Assembly: GCA_946902985.2 (NCBI GenBank) | Contig: OX336391.1 | Span: forward strand, 300,210,775 to 300,274,774 | DNA length: 64,000 nucleotides | Direction of reading: 5' to 3' | Origin: Meconema thalassinum | Taxonomy: Eukaryota > Arthropoda > Insecta > Orthoptera > Tettigoniidae | Part shown: in pieces, positions 24,450 through 36,024 of the stretch | Layout of the letters: each line of letters begins with the position of its first letter | How positions within the stretch are numbered: position 1 is the first letter of the stretch | Notes under the pieces: model-generated | Seen by the model: the letters and a program-made list of their open reading frames with translations, nothing else | Told to the model about the DNA's origin: nothing | Database searches by the model: none | Made by a program: the position numbers and the translations under genes

Positions 24450-25189
24450 GAGAGAAATAATAAGGGAGAAGGGTTACTCCAGACATACGTCTGGTCATAC
24501 AACAATCTTCATGCAATCATCAACACAATAGCTTATCTATGCTACAGCCTCAGACAATCTTGTTTGGACTTCATGATCTTGCCAGGAGGGCAGGCAGCAA
24601 ACTGTTATTCTGAAGCAGTTTGCCATAGTCGGCGAGTGGTTAACGTGCCGGCCTAGCTTGCAGGTACGCTCCTGGCCGTGGTAAGTGATTTTTGAAAGGC
24701 GGCAAAAATTTACAACACGCATGTCACACGATGTTGGCATGTCAGAACCCATTTTAATTCAGTAGACCGTGTTCATAATGGCAAAATTAATCTCAGGAGT
24801 TTCTGCCAACACAAAGTTCCTCATTTCTCTACTAGAAAGCGCTATAGCGTTCAAGGAGCTTAGATATCTAATCTCCTTGACTTTCATAGTGCTTCAAGGA
24901 ACAACGAAATTCAACATGCAAGCAACCTTCTAGGTGTCAAATAACAAAGCTTGCACCTGGCACCCGAGGCCATACGATATTATTATTATTATGAAGCTTA
25001 AAATAATACACAGCAGAGAGCATTCCAAGGAAATCTTCTGTCTTGAAGATAATGAGAGTGAAAATTGGAAAAAACAGACAGAGAAAGTAGGAAATTTTTC
25101 TACAATCATCATACCTCATTTGGAGATAAATGTTGTTTCAATTAGGGGTTTAGGGTATCTTACCTAATCAGCTCCAATATTTGGATATA

Positions 25190-25891
25190 CAGGGTGTAAC
25201 TAAATATGTGGGAAAGCTCCAGGAATTCAATAGAGGACCTAACAACAAGCAACACATGTCCTGTGAACATAATGGAGTATGTGCATTCGTTGCCGTGTAA
25301 CAAGCATTGTTTGTGGTGTGTATAACACAGATGGTGGCACGATGCTAGCTGGTCATTTGTGGAGGGCACACAGGCCACTTGTACGTTTCGTCGCTATTCA
25401 AGTCTGCGTGCATTCCCAAACAAAAGAATAGGGCATCAGGGACTGACACAGTGGCCTGCTCGTTCTCCCGATCTCAACCAATTAGACTTCTACTTATGGG
25501 GTCATTTAGAGACCATTGTGTATGCTACACCTATTCATAATGTGGATATGCTGCTTCAGCGAATAGAGCAAGGATGTCAGCAGATATGACAGACGCTGGG
25601 AATATAGGAGCATGTGAGACAGTCAATGATGCGGCACATAGACACCTGCATTACAGCTCATGGTAGCCATTTTGAGCACCTTCTGTAGAGAACTGTAAGT
25701 AGTAACGTACACATTATCAACACAAATGACCAACCGGCATAGTGAAGCGGTCTGTGTTATGTACACCACAAACAATGCTTGTAACATGGAAACAAAAGCA
25801 AATACACCATATGTTTACAGGACATGTTTTGTTTGTTGTCAGGCCCTCTATCGAATCCCCGGAGCTTTCCCACATATTTAGATGCACCCTG
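25190..25891 (+). mobile_element. Mariner-like DNA transposon, internally deleted
   Basis: Inverted ends of about 130 bp start CAGGGTGTAACTAAATATGT on the left and CAGGGTGCATCTAAATATGT (reverse strand) on the right, flanked by TA at 25188-25189 and 25892-25893. The centre (25359-25589, plus strand) encodes WPARSPDLNQLDFYLWGHL, the last catalytic aspartate region of a mariner-type (IS630-like) transposase, then a tail ending GCQQI at a stop; a further piece reads HIDTCITAHGSHFEHLL. The N-terminal two-thirds of the transposase is missing, so it is non-autonomous. Confidence 0.85.
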
Positions 25892-26519
25892 TATATAATA
25901 ATAAACAGAAGGAACAAAATAGGTAAACACACGATAAATACTAGAGGAAAAAAATATTTCAGGTTATATAAACTACCTTACAGAAAATACTATACAGCTT
26001 TTCTAACAGTTTCTCTCCCTGCACTCATTGTGATTGTTGTTCTTTCCCTGTTAGATGCTCGACTATATCTTCTACCAGCAATAAATTACTGCAGATCGTA
26101 TCTGAGTGAATAGTCATTTATCCCACTGTACTGGCACGGAAGGTCAAATATTTTTCAGCTCGATGCGTTTAGAAACATACATTTATATTGTTATAATTAG
26201 TAAAGGCTTAATCAAGAATTTCATTAACTACTGAATACAGTTGCTTAACCACATTTTGAAATATATACAGAATAGCTCTTGCCTGAAGAAAGCTTCAATG
26301 TTCAGAGCAACTTCAATATATACTATGCAGGGAAACCATATAATTTCCAGAAAGACTGTCCCAAACCTCTTTTGAATACTGTATATGGAAATCACAACAT
26401 ACATGCTCCCACTAAATATATAGTATAATGCTCAATTTCACATAGTAGTGCAAGGAATTTTTTAAATTCAGCAGGCTACAGCTGATAGGTAGGGACCGTA
26501 CTTTATGACTGAGATACAC

Positions 26520-26846
26520 TGAAGAAAATGGAAATTGAACACCCAGAAAGAGTGGTGCTACATTGCTGCAATTGAACATGCAGGACGACTGTTCGGTTGT
26601 GATTCGATGATTACACTTTCAGGACCCTCTGACCGCAAGTTTGGACAACAATCAATACAGGATGTGCCCACCACGAGCTGCAATACATTGGTGAATTCGT
26701 CGAGGCATGGAGTCAATAAGGCCCTGGATCGCTTCCTGAGGAATTGTGGCCCATGCTTGCTGCACTGCATGGGTAAGTTGTTCCACATGGGTGGCTGAGG
26801 ACGGTTGGCCAGTTGTCGACCCATCATGTACCACACATGCAATGCG
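26520..26846 (-). mobile_element. Tc1-type transposase C-terminal relic
   Basis: On the minus strand, starting near 26834, the sequence reads HVEQLTHAVQQAWATIPQEA, then IQGLIDSMPRRIHQCIAARG, GGHILY and an apparent end. This matches the known C-terminal tail of Tc1-like transposases (IPQ, then MPRR, CIAARGGH). The left edge near 26520 (CTGAAGAAAATGGAAATTGA) may be one terminus of the element. The catalytic triad is missing. Confidence 0.7.
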
Positions 26847-26974
26847 TTTTTAAAATGCGAATACATTTGCCATCAAAACAAACGTTTTAAAATCCGTACT
26901 GAATAGAAGTTAACCAAATATATTCAAAATTATACGCCAAATCAATACTCAATTTATATATATTCTATATAAAT

Positions 26975-27020
26975 AGGACATGTTTCGGCCTTCAATGAGG
27001 ACATCTTCAGCTAAATACTG
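26975..27020 (-). ncRNA. Hammerhead ribozyme-like motif, left arm (degraded)
   Basis: On the minus strand CTGAAGA (27010-27004) is followed by stem II and then GAAAC (26986-26982) and ATGTCC. Core residues are intact, but stem II has one mismatch (GTCCT against AGGCC) compared with GGCCT/AGGCC in the right-arm copy. The ACATGT stem III palindrome and GTC triplet are kept. Confidence 0.5.
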
Positions 27021-27033
27021 TAATGAGAATCAA

Positions 27034-27058
27034 TTATATATATATATATATATATATA
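27034..27058. repeat. (AT)n microsatellite
   Basis: About twelve AT units lie at the inner end of the left inverted arm. Confidence 0.9.
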
Positions 27059-27766
27059 ACCTTACACCATTTGACAGATAAAGAGAAGTTTGTTAATGCC
27101 GTTTCTCAACTACAGATATCTTACTATCATCACGTTTGATAAATATAAAATTGTTCACCTATTCCGAAACAAGCATTTATCTAACATTTTCGTACCAATT
27201 CTTCATTCTCTTACATCAAGGGTACTTTCATGTCAACAAGATTACTGATTGGCACATATTCAAAATTTTAAACTCCGTATTGAGGGAAGATCTCCTTGTT
27301 CATTTCAAGCACTGATCTATTTACTTACTAATTCAAGCACTAAACTACGTTCATGTCGGCATATTCAATGATTGGCACCTTGTCAGAATTTTTAACTTCG
27401 TGTTGAAGATAAGAAGATTTGCTTAGTCATTAAAGCATTTAACTATTTGCTTATTCATTTATCACTGACCTATATTAATTATTGGTTGCAGAACTTTATT
27501 TTTAAATTATTTTAAGTGTATTATTTTGATAAGAATTATTATCATCATCATCACATACCTGCCAACTTTTGAAAAGGGCTATCAGTAAAACTCACGCGCG
27601 ACAAAAAATTTAACGATTTTCGACATACCCCGGCTTGACGAAAATAATAATACTTCTGGGCAACAAAATACAATAATTCATGCTTTAAACAGGATATTTC
27701 AATGAAATCATATCTACTTACATGATTTGTAGATGAACATAACAATCAAGAAGAAATCGATGTTAA

Positions 27767-29618
27767 GGGAACCAAGTACCCTTAAATGGGATGAATTTTT
27801 ATTTTTTTTATTTTTTTTCACTTTCATGCTGAGGGATGTCTAATAAATGTAATTCTAGAGTTTCATATCCTAAATCCATCTGGAAATGTCTCATTTTTAA
27901 CAATTAGTGCATGCTTGTAACCTTGGTGACGCCCCTTTTCATATGAAGTTCACTTTATCAACTTCTATTCCGTTACTTTTTGTGTCAGATTGATGTGCGT
28001 ACCCTCGTTTTAAAGAGGAATTAACGTAGCTGAAGTTGGTCCTACTGTCTTTATGTCACCTTTTGTTTTTACACAGGGAGTTGGTATATTTTGATCCATA
28101 ACACAGGGAGTTATTTGTTTTGATACAAACCATATTATCTTGTTTGCCGGAGAAAAATGGGTAATGTTAAGAAATTTGGCCGAAGAAAAACTCATGGAAA
28201 TCAGTATAAGAACAAGAATACATCTTTAAGGAGCAATAAATGTAGTGGTGCAGGTAGTGGAAGTGTAAGAAACAGTGAAGGAAATAATATTCAAAGTGAG
28301 GTTAGGTCTACAAGCAACAGTGGGTCCACTCTGACTGTACAGATAGTCCAACAAGTGCATCAAGGAGGAAAATTTCTTCTTCAAGATCTATGTTTAATAA
28401 ATTTGGCAACAGTAATACAGATGTAAATAAAGTGACCACAGGTTTTCAGTTTGTAGATATTGAACTGCTGTCTGAAGCTTTTTGAGACAATTTGTAGAGT
28501 GTAAGTATTGTAATCATGTGGATTGCCTATCTGTGCATGAAAACACTGACAATCGAATGGGCCTTGCTAGTGTCATATGTATAAAATGTGATTATTGGGA
28601 AAGAGAGTATCAATAAGAGAAAATGTGCATGACTTGGAAAAGATGAGAAAAGCAGTGTGGTGCACATATTTTCATAAGCTCTCGACAGACAATCAACCTC
28701 AACATGGACTCTGCCCAACAGATTCATGGTGTAAGTATAATTCTTCTGAAAGGGCCAACTACAAGCACCAAGGCCTTCCTGAGCCTATTTTACATGCCAT
28801 AAAACCCATATATCGGGATTTGGCTCACCCAGACCTGCTAAGAAAATGCTTACATGGCAAAATCCAGAACCCGAATGAGTCGTTTAACAACATTATATGG
28901 ACTATAATACCCAAGAATGTGTTTGTTGGGTATGATACCCTTAAAATTGGGGTGCTGGAAAGTGTTCTGTGCTTCAACATGGGAAACATTGGAAAAGCAC
29001 AAGTGCTTGCCCACCTAGGGATTGAACCAGGCCTTAACACCATACATCAGCTTCAGAAAATGGATGACGTGCGTGTGAAAAATGCTGATCGACAGGCACA
29101 ACAGATGACCAAATTAGCAAGAAAGAAAAGGAGAGGAGCCAAACGGAGAAAGGAAGACATGGATGATCCAGAGTATGGAGTTGGAAAGTTCTAAACCACA
29201 AAAAGTGCATGTTCTTTTCTAACTTAACTTTGAAGTTAAATATCTGGAAACATTATTTTTTTTTGGTGTGGGGTGCTCATCTTGGAAACTACGAAAGATA
29301 CAAGGGTAAAACTAATACCACTTTTGAAACTAACACTGATCTCCATGTTAAACACAAATTCATTATAAAATAATTCATACTTTGCTCATAAAAAAATCAT
29401 GTGCAAGAAAAAAATTAGTTTTTTTTACTTACATGAAAAAAGTAAAATATAAAATAAAATGGATGAACTAATTTTGTTTAAAATGCATTTAACACAGAGA
29501 TAAAGGCGACTGTTACAACAATATCAAATTTCACTGCTCTATCTGCAATACTTTGGAAGATGAGCACCCCCAAGTTTTACTAAATTAACATTGTTCGTAT
29601 AGGGAGTACTTGGTCCCC
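27767..29618 (+). mobile_element. TTAA-flanked Kolobok/Mutator-like element nested in the hAT
   Basis: Ends are GGGAACCAAGTACCC on the left and the reverse complement of GGGGACCAAGTACTCCC on the right, flanked by TTAA at 27763-27766 and 29619-29622. TTAA duplication fits Kolobok or piggyBac; the encoded protein fits the Kolobok/Mutator-like family. The transposase is internally deleted and frameshifted (28157-29194), so this is a non-autonomous copy. It is the youngest of the four nested layers. Confidence 0.8.
28157..29194 (+). pseudogene. Kolobok/Mutator-like transposase, deleted
   Basis: The N-terminal piece 28157-28426 starts MGNVKKFGRRKTHGNQYKNK, a start typical of this insect transposase group. 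A middle piece follows in broken frame around 28436-28594 (FQFVDIELLSEAF), then a 199-residue frame 28595-29194. That C-terminal part holds WCTYFHKLSTDNQPQHGLCP, DSWCKYN, KPIYRDLAHPDLLRKCLHGK, NPNESFNNIIW and a basic, acidic end (KLARKKRRGAKRRKEDMDD). These blocks match the C-terminal region of the widespread insect family called Mutator-like transposase. The central catalytic part between residue ~90 and the C-terminal blocks is missing. The long C-terminal frame suggests recent decay. Confidence 0.75.
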
Positions 29619-29781
29619 TTAATCAGCAGCAGGCGTGGTGAATATTGGTTTGGAGCATACATAACAGGACTTCCTTGATAAATTAAGCCGATATACGATA
29701 TTTGAAAAAGGTTTTACACAATAAAACTTGTTTAACGTAACACAGGCAAGAAATAATATAATACACACTGCAAATCACATG

Positions 29782-31923
29782 CTAGTTCGACTTTAAAGTC
29801 ATGGTTGTGGCCTTTTTAGCTTCCAGCAAAATGTCTTGAGAAAATGCTTTGTCATAACAGGGACCAGAACTCCTGGTCTTCAAAATAGAAATAGACTCCA
29901 GAGATTCATTGGACATGGATGACCTGAACTGTGTTCTATTTTTCTTCACAAGGCTGAAAACACGTTCACATTCTGCATTGCTATGGGGTATGGTGAGAAT
30001 AGAGAGCATTACTCTAGAAATTCGGTTATACTTAAGAAGTCCATCGGCTCCACGAATTCTTGATATTTGTGCCCAACTGGAATCACTTGCAGCATCTTGA
30101 TGTGCAGCCAAAGTGTCATCTACCTGAAGAGCTGTAAACTGCCTCTGAAGCTCATTCACCACCTCATCGGTAGTTTCATTCTCTTCCTTGCATAACATGA
30201 TAGGAAACTTTTCCAAGAAAAAACGAACGGAAGAAAACTGTGCATCTTCAATTTTGTCTAACCTAGCAACTTGAGCATTCTTTAGCACATCATCCTTGAG
30301 TGGAAACTTGTTGATGATGTAGTCACAGGCAGTACAAAAGTAGTTTCTCACTGATGAAAAGAAAAGGGATTTATCTGTATCCTGGAGATCATTCACTATG
30401 TTCGAAGTTTGAATGCCAATAACTAACTCATCATCACTTCTTTGATTTTGAATCAAGTTGTACTCAACTTCAAGCAATGAGGAGCTTTTGACAATTTTGG
30501 GCTTAACAAACTTGGTGAACAGCTGCTTTAGCAAATCCATTAGAAGTTCTAATAACAAGTGAACTTGTGGGGAAGAAGTCTGAAGGGCAACATTCAATTT
30601 GTCAAATACAGGAATAGTCACATGAAGAAAAGTGCAAAAGGCCTTGTTCAAGTTTGAGGACAGGAACATAAACAATTTTTCCTCACGAGTTGTAGCAGAA
30701 GTCTTATTTTTTAGGATGGGTTTGTCACATTTGGAAGAATATGCTATTCTTTTAGGGGCATGTGTAGTAGCAGAATCAAGAATTCTCTTCTTCTGATACT
30801 CTTTGGATCCACTTTGTTCAACTTTAGGTATTCTGAAAGATGTCAAGCTTGTGGAAATGTTTTGGGTACATAATATTACTTCCTCCTTGAAGAAAGAAAG
30901 AAGAGGATCCCACTGGTCCAGTAGTCTATCCAAACATCTGCCTAAAGATAACCACCTAGTACATACATGCTTCAGAATTTTCTTTGCTTCCTTATTGTGC
31001 AAGTTCTGAAATTTCTGAAGGCGTTCTTTTCTCTTTACACTCTTCTCTAAGAAATAAAATATATCTACAAGGATCTCATCCACTTTAACTGGTAATCTTC
31101 CAGCACCTTTTTCAGCTGCTAGATTAATCAGGTGGCAAATGCACCCTATGATGGCAATACCTGGTTGAACTTCCTTCAGAACTGCTGAAACCCCATTTTT
31201 GTGTCCTATCATAACAGGAGCATTGTCGGAGCAGAAAGCCACACAGTTTTCAATTGGTATATTATGAGAACTCAGCTGTGATAACATCAGGTTACCTATG
31301 TTTCGCCCTGTTGAGTCCCCGTCCAACGCTGGTATGGATAGCACAGTGCTCACTACTTTTTCCTGCCGAACATCATAGAATGTAACAACAATAGGATACA
31401 ACTTGGCATTCGTATCATTGCTTCCATCCGTTGCCAAAGAAAATGGTCCGTTCTGAAGGCACTTAACAACTTCAGATGATGCATTTTTTGCCATTTTATT
31501 TACAATGCACGTCGTTTTCGTGCGACCACAACTATATTTCTTTGCAACTTCTGATGTGGGAAACATCTTCTTAAATAAAGCGCCAGCATGATCAGCCGCA
31601 CTTAAGGGCACATTGTGTTCCACCAAAAAGGAAGTAAACAGACACTCGGCCCTAATTACGTCACTGTCAACGTTACCAGCCTTGGCAAAAAAGGTGTTGA
31701 TTTTCTTGCTATCTTCCTTCGATTTAACATAACTTATGTGTTTACCGCACTTCACATGATTACTTAAATCGTTTTTTCCACCATGAGCAATATTAATATC
31801 ACACGCACATACCGTGCAAAAGGCAAATTTTTCTCCCTTTCTTGATTTTAGTATGCACGGAAAATCAACCGAGTATGATTCTTTAAATGTCTGGAAGTAC
31901 TGTTTCTTGTTGTATTTGTTCAT
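29782..31923 (-). CDS. hAT-family transposase, intact 713 residues
   Basis: A single uninterrupted frame runs from ATG at 31923 to the stop at 29782. It would excise and reinsert the flanking hAT element in the nucleus. An N-terminal BED-type zinc finger is visible (C36, C39, H56, H62), suited to binding the element ends. The RNase-H-like catalytic core begins near residue 160: D166 in ATDGSND and D233 in FCSDNAPV are the likely first two catalytic acids, and CICHLINLA follows at about 261-269. The C-terminal dimerisation region reads LTIPHSNAECERVFSLVKKN, near residues 642-661, and contains the expected hAT block. Length is normal for the family. I did not place the third catalytic acid with certainty. 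With perfect inverted ends, this copy may still be active. It could instead be a recently fixed but silent copy. Confidence 0.9.
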   Translation of the reverse strand: MNKYNKKQYFQTFKESYSVDFPCILKSRKGEKFAFCTVCACDINIAHGGKNDLSNHVKCGKHISYVKSKEDSKKINTFFAKAGNVDSDVIRAECLFTSFLVEHNVPLSAADHAGALFKKMFPTSEVAKKYSCGRTKTTCIVNKMAKNASSEVVKCLQNGPFSLATDGSNDTNAKLYPIVVTFYDVRQEKVVSTVLSIPALDGDSTGRNIGNLMLSQLSSHNIPIENCVAFCSDNAPVMIGHKNGVSAVLKEVQPGIAIIGCICHLINLAAEKGAGRLPVKVDEILVDIFYFLEKSVKRKERLQKFQNLHNKEAKKILKHVCTRWLSLGRCLDRLLDQWDPLLSFFKEEVILCTQNISTSLTSFRIPKVEQSGSKEYQKKRILDSATTHAPKRIAYSSKCDKPILKNKTSATTREEKLFMFLSSNLNKAFCTFLHVTIPVFDKLNVALQTSSPQVHLLLELLMDLLKQLFTKFVKPKIVKSSSLLEVEYNLIQNQRSDDELVIGIQTSNIVNDLQDTDKSLFFSSVRNYFCTACDYIINKFPLKDDVLKNAQVARLDKIEDAQFSSVRFFLEKFPIMLCKEENETTDEVVNELQRQFTALQVDDTLAAHQDAASDSSWAQISRIRGADGLLKYNRISRVMLSILTIPHSNAECERVFSLVKKNRTQFRSSMSNESLESISILKTRSSGPCYDKAFSQDILLEAKKATTMTLKSN

Positions 31924-32649
31924 TCTCGATATCTACTAAAACATCGAAAGGAACCTGGATCACTAAACGTCACATAAAATTATAACATAAATCGCATAAA
32001 ACACAGCCCACACTTCATTAAAACAAGTCAAAGCACACAAGTCAAATGAACACGACGCCAACCTCGTAAAGAAAGAATATGCACATGGTAGAGAGAAAAA
32101 AACACACACGTGGAACGAATGTAATTAGTCCAAGGAATACAGGAAACTGCGAAGCACGAAGATATAGCACAAAAACTCGAACACTTCATTAATATATGCC
32201 ATAACCTTAAAATACGAAAACATTCAAAGAACGCCAACTTCGCGAACAATAAACAACTCAACTCACGTGGTCAAAGAATATCGTTTAAATCGCAACGAGC
32301 GAACGTAGGGGAACAAAGAATTTGCGAAGCAGAGCGTGTTGACACCTAAGATTCACATGGAAGAACGGTTATCCCGGCTTCAAATTCAATTACAATGACG
32401 ACACAAACATGACACGGTCAAAAGTACAAATCAACTCAAAGAACGAGTTATCGACTATCGCGGACTTGCCTTCGACCCACGCAAACAATCGATTGTACGG
32501 AAGTGGGAGGGATTATCGAATGTTAATTATCGTTTCAAATTTTTGTCCGCGAAATCGTAAAATGACACCGTTCATCCGTAAAACCGTAAAATGCTGCAAT
32601 TTCCGTAAATTTTACGGATAAACCGTAAAAGTTGGCAGGTATGTCATCA

Positions 32650-33969
32650 TCATCTTGTACAGTTTCCAGCCCCAGGCTGGGTCTGTTTGGAACATAAGCC
32701 TCGCCACTTAGTCCTTTCTTCCCACCACCTCTCCGCTGTCACTCTGGTCCAGTCCTCGCCTCTCTTCTTGACACATTCCTCCACTCCTTTCAGCCATCTA
32801 TCTCTTGGTCTTCCCCTTGGTCGTTTCTTCTGCATCTGCATCTCATGTATCCTCTTGGGAATCTTCTTCTCATCCATTCTCTTTAAGTGTCCATACCACC
32901 TCAGTCTTGAAGTCTCAATCCTACCTTGCAAGGTCTCCTCTTTCACCATTTCCTGGCCTTTTCATTCCTCACCCTGTCTCTTCTTGTTACTCCGATCCTA
33001 CTTCGCAGGAACTTCATTTCACCTGCCTGTATTCTGCTTATGTCTCTTTTATTCATTGTCCACGTTTCTGAAGCATAGGTCAGCATCGGGATATAGTAGC
33101 TTCTGTATAACACTTCCTTGCTTTTTTTGTGGGACATCTTTATTCCACACTAAGCCCCTAATGCTTCTCAGAAATGCTTCTGCCTGTCTGCCACGTTCCG
33201 TAATCTCTTTGTCATTTCTCCCATTTTCCTCCACTATACTTCCCAAGTACTTGAGACTTTCCACCTTCTTCAGCTGTCCACCTCCAAGTGTTATCCCACT
33301 CATTGGTCTGTCCTTTTTCCTGGTCATTAACAGAATCTCACATTTATTGATGTTGAACTTCCATCCGTACTCTCCCACTGTTTCTTCCCAAGCCTTCAGT
33401 TGCTCCTGAATTTCCTCCTCCTTGTTTCCCCAGACCATGAGATCATCTGCAAACACCACTGCTTTCATCTTATCTTCTATCTTTCCTGCTATCCGTGTCA
33501 TTACCTCGTCCATAACCACAATAAAGAGAAGGGGTGACAGTGCACTACCCTGTTTCAGGCCACTCATTTGTCTGAACCAGTCTGTTCTTTCCCCTCCAAC
33601 TTTCACACAACTCACACTTCCACAATACATTTCCTTCACTCTGCCTACAGTCCCTTTTTCCACTCCCATGTTTTCCATTGCTTTCCAAACCTTCTCCCTA
33701 CACACACTATCATAGGCCTTTTCGATGTCCAGGAAGGCCATCAACAGATCCTCTCCAAATTCGTAGTGGTGTTCCTGGAGCTGTCTCACTGAAAATATGA
33801 GATCCACTGTTGATCTCCCAGGTCTGAATCCATACTGCTCCTCTCTCAATTTTCTCTCCACTTTGGCTCGTATTCTACTTTCTAATATCTTTTCATATAT
33901 CTTGGCACAGTGAGGTATGAGTGTGACTCCCCTGTAATGTCTGCACTCCTTTCTTAAATATTGGGACAA
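32650..33969 (-). pseudogene. RTE-like LINE reverse transcriptase and C-terminus (frameshifted)
   Basis: The frame 33049-33969 (306 residues) starts within the fingers: KIYEKILESRIRAKVERKL, EEQYGFRPGRSTVDLIF, then AFLDIEKAYDSV (first catalytic Asp), GLKQGSALSPLLF and the active-site box VVFADDLMVWG, then INKCEILLM and VESLKYLGSIV. The protein continues in shifted frames at 32943-33137 (SYYIPMLTYASETWTMNKRD, MKFLRSRIGVTRRDRVRNE) and 32650-32949 (RLRWYGHLKRMDEKK, RGRPRDRWLKGVEE). Key RT residues are intact. Two or more frameshifts break the protein, so only the parent was active. Confidence 0.85.
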
Positions 33970-34411
33970 TTAATCCTTTCTTCCAATCTTCTGGTTTTTT
34001 TTTCTCCTTCCATATCACCCTCATCACACGGTATAGCCACTGTTTCCCAACCTCCCCTGCTGCCTTCACCATTTCATCACTCACTTCATCCACACCCGGT
34101 GCTCTTCCTCCTTTCATCTTGTCTATAACCATCTCCAGTTCTCTCCAAGTCAGGTCCTTTTCCATTCCTGTGTTGTCTTCTCCATCTTCCAATACATTGT
34201 CTTCCTCCCTATGATCATTTGGATTCAGCAAATCCTCAAAGTACTCTTTCCACACTGTCTTGAGTGTCTCTTTGTTGTGTACCTCATTTCCATTTTTGTC
34301 CATCATTACCACATCCTCTCGCAGACCTCTTCTCTTACTTTTGACCATCCCATAAAGTACTTTCTTATTTCCTCTGCTGTCTTTCTCCATCATCTCTGTC
34401 CACTTTACCAT
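33893..34411 (-). pseudogene. RTE-like LINE linker region
   Basis: This 172-residue piece joins endonuclease to reverse transcriptase. It shows NKKVLYGMVKSKRR, then VWKEYFEDLLNPND, and MKGGRAPGVDEVSDEMVKAA, the known segment ahead of RT motif 1, then WKKGLIVPIFKKG. A frameshift lies near 33960, where the next frame begins with the YRGVTLIP-like segment. Otherwise it is well preserved. Confidence 0.8.
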
Positions 34412-34464
34412 CCACTTCTTCCTCTCCTCTGCGACAATCTTGTTTGCTTCTTTCTTCTTTATCT

Positions 34465-35586
34465 TTAATCTTCCCTTGCCAGATCAGTTCTTTCCTGGAA
34501 CCACACTCTGAAAGCCTTGTTCTTCCTTCCCACAGCTTCTTTTACTCCCTCATTCCACCCTGGTGCCTCTTTACACCGCTTTCTGTTGCTTGTTCTTCCA
34601 CATACTGCCACTGCAGCTTCCACCATTGTGTTTTTGAATTGCTTCCATTCCTCTTCCTCTGTTTTAGGATTGTCTGTTGGCATCCTTTCCCTTATTATCT
34701 TCTGGAATTCTTCCTTGACTTTCTTTTCCTTGAGTTTCCATACTTTGATTCTCCTTTCCTGGTACTCTGTCCTCTTGCTATCCTTAACAACTCCCAGGTT
34801 CATTACAAGTATTCTGTGGTCGCTATCTAAGGCCACTGATGGTATTACCTTTATATCTCTGACACTTCTCTTCATTTCCCAGTCGTACAGCATGTAATCT
34901 ACCAAAGATTTCTTTGTTAAATCACTGCTGTACCACGTTACCTTGTGGCTTTCTTTCTTCCGGAACCAGGAGTTGCCTACCACTAAACCGTTTCTCTTGC
35001 AAAAATCCAGCAACTTTCTCCCTTCTTCATTCCTGCTACCCCATCCTTCTGCTCCCAATACATTTTCATATCCTTGCCTTTCACTTCCTACATGTGCATT
35101 CAAATCTCCCATGACAATGATGCTCTGACCATTCAACTGCTGTTGTAGCTCCTCCTCAAAGTGTTCCTTCTCTTGAGCTGTACATCCAACTTGAGGGGCA
35201 TATACCTGGGCTATCTCCAGGCTTCTTCCCTTTACAGTTACTCTGATCTTCATGATCCTGTCACTTATTCCCTTTACCTCTTCCTTCATTCCATCTCTCA
35301 CAACTACTCCTACTCCGCTGCTCCTTCCTTCACTGTTCCCACTCCAGTATAACCGGTATCCTTTCCTCAGTTCTCTGCGACCTTCTCCTTTCCATCTTGT
35401 TTCTGCCAAGCCCAGTACATCCAGTTTTCTTCTCTCCATCACATCCACAATCTCCTCCACCTTTCCTGTCAGTGTCTGTATGTTTAATGTCCCAACTCGT
35501 AGTCCATTAGCATATCCGGGTCGTCGTCGTTTGCATCCGTCCTTTCCGAGGCCTGTTCCTGGTTTGAAAGCAAATATGATATCCAC
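34465..35586 (-). pseudogene. RTE-like LINE endonuclease, 373-residue open frame
   Basis: An exonuclease-endonuclease-phosphatase fold is clear in order: LRVGTLNIQTLTG (residues ~29-41), LGLAETRWKG with the catalytic Glu, IAQVYAPQVG, IVMGDLNAHVG, VDYMLYD and SDHRILV with the terminal Asp-His pair. This nicks target DNA to prime reverse transcription. It is followed by a linker ending GWNEGVKEAVGRKNKAF and RTDLARED. All endonuclease catalytic motifs are intact, so this part of the element is young. The protein then breaks before the next segment at 34411, so the element is not autonomous as read. Confidence 0.85.
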
Positions 35587-36024
35587 TACTGGCTTGCTAG
35601 GCCTATCGTAGCTTCACCAGAGCCCCGTCAGCCGTCACTTTTCAGGGTTCCCATAGAGCCTTCACAGCTACCGCAGCGGTCCCAGGGCACACAAAGTCCC
35701 CACTGTACTTCACCCCTACAGGCAATACCCTACTTCATGCCGTTGCCCGTCTCCCACCACGTGGAGGAGGGGTTGGACTTGTCCGACATGTCCGAATTAT
35801 TATATAGTTTAATATTTGTTTACATTCGCCAATAATATTTTCTAGTTTTTTTAACTACATTTTGAAAAGAAAAATAAGTATTTTATTTTAATTTTATTTA
35901 ATTTGATTTGTAAGGATATCCATTTTAATACTTATTCATTTTATTCAATTTTAACATGAATATTTCTTTTCTTATTAGATATAAGTACATTTTTAATAGT
36001 TTAGCTTAATTCTTAATTGATTCT

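Larger units (their letters stand above)
27553..32644 (-). mobile_element. hAT transposon, apparently complete
   Basis: Perfect 18-bp inverted ends ACATACCTGCCAACTTTT occur at 27553-27570 and 32627-32644. It sits in a TCA/ATC microsatellite (the LINE tail), so the 8-bp duplication is present but cannot be placed exactly. It carries an intact 713-residue transposase at 29782-31923 on the minus strand and a nested TTAA element at 27767-29618. Without the nested element it is about 3.2 kb, a normal autonomous hAT size. A deleted relative is at 57005-58122. Confidence 0.9.
27543..35794 (-). mobile_element. Full-length RTE-like LINE with 10-bp TSD (hosting a hAT element)
   Basis: The flanking direct repeat is GAATTATTAT, at 27533-27542 and 35794-35803. 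The 5' end is at the right, with a leader starting GGACAAGTCCAACC and a GC-rich 5' region to 35590. The endonuclease and reverse transcriptase follow leftward. The 3' end is an (ATC)n-type tail, which on the plus strand is split by the hAT element at 27553-32644. The own sequence is about 3.16 kb, consistent with a complete RTE-type element. Only a few frameshifts separate the coding pieces, so it is younger than the LINE at 19985-23925. Confidence 0.85.

Noticed and set aside
32687..33409. 240-residue plus-strand frame
   Set aside because: Antisense shadow of the LINE reverse transcriptase at 32650-33969.
34444..35611. Long plus-strand frames rich in Ser, Leu and Phe
   Set aside because: They are the antisense shadow of the LINE endonuclease on the minus strand.
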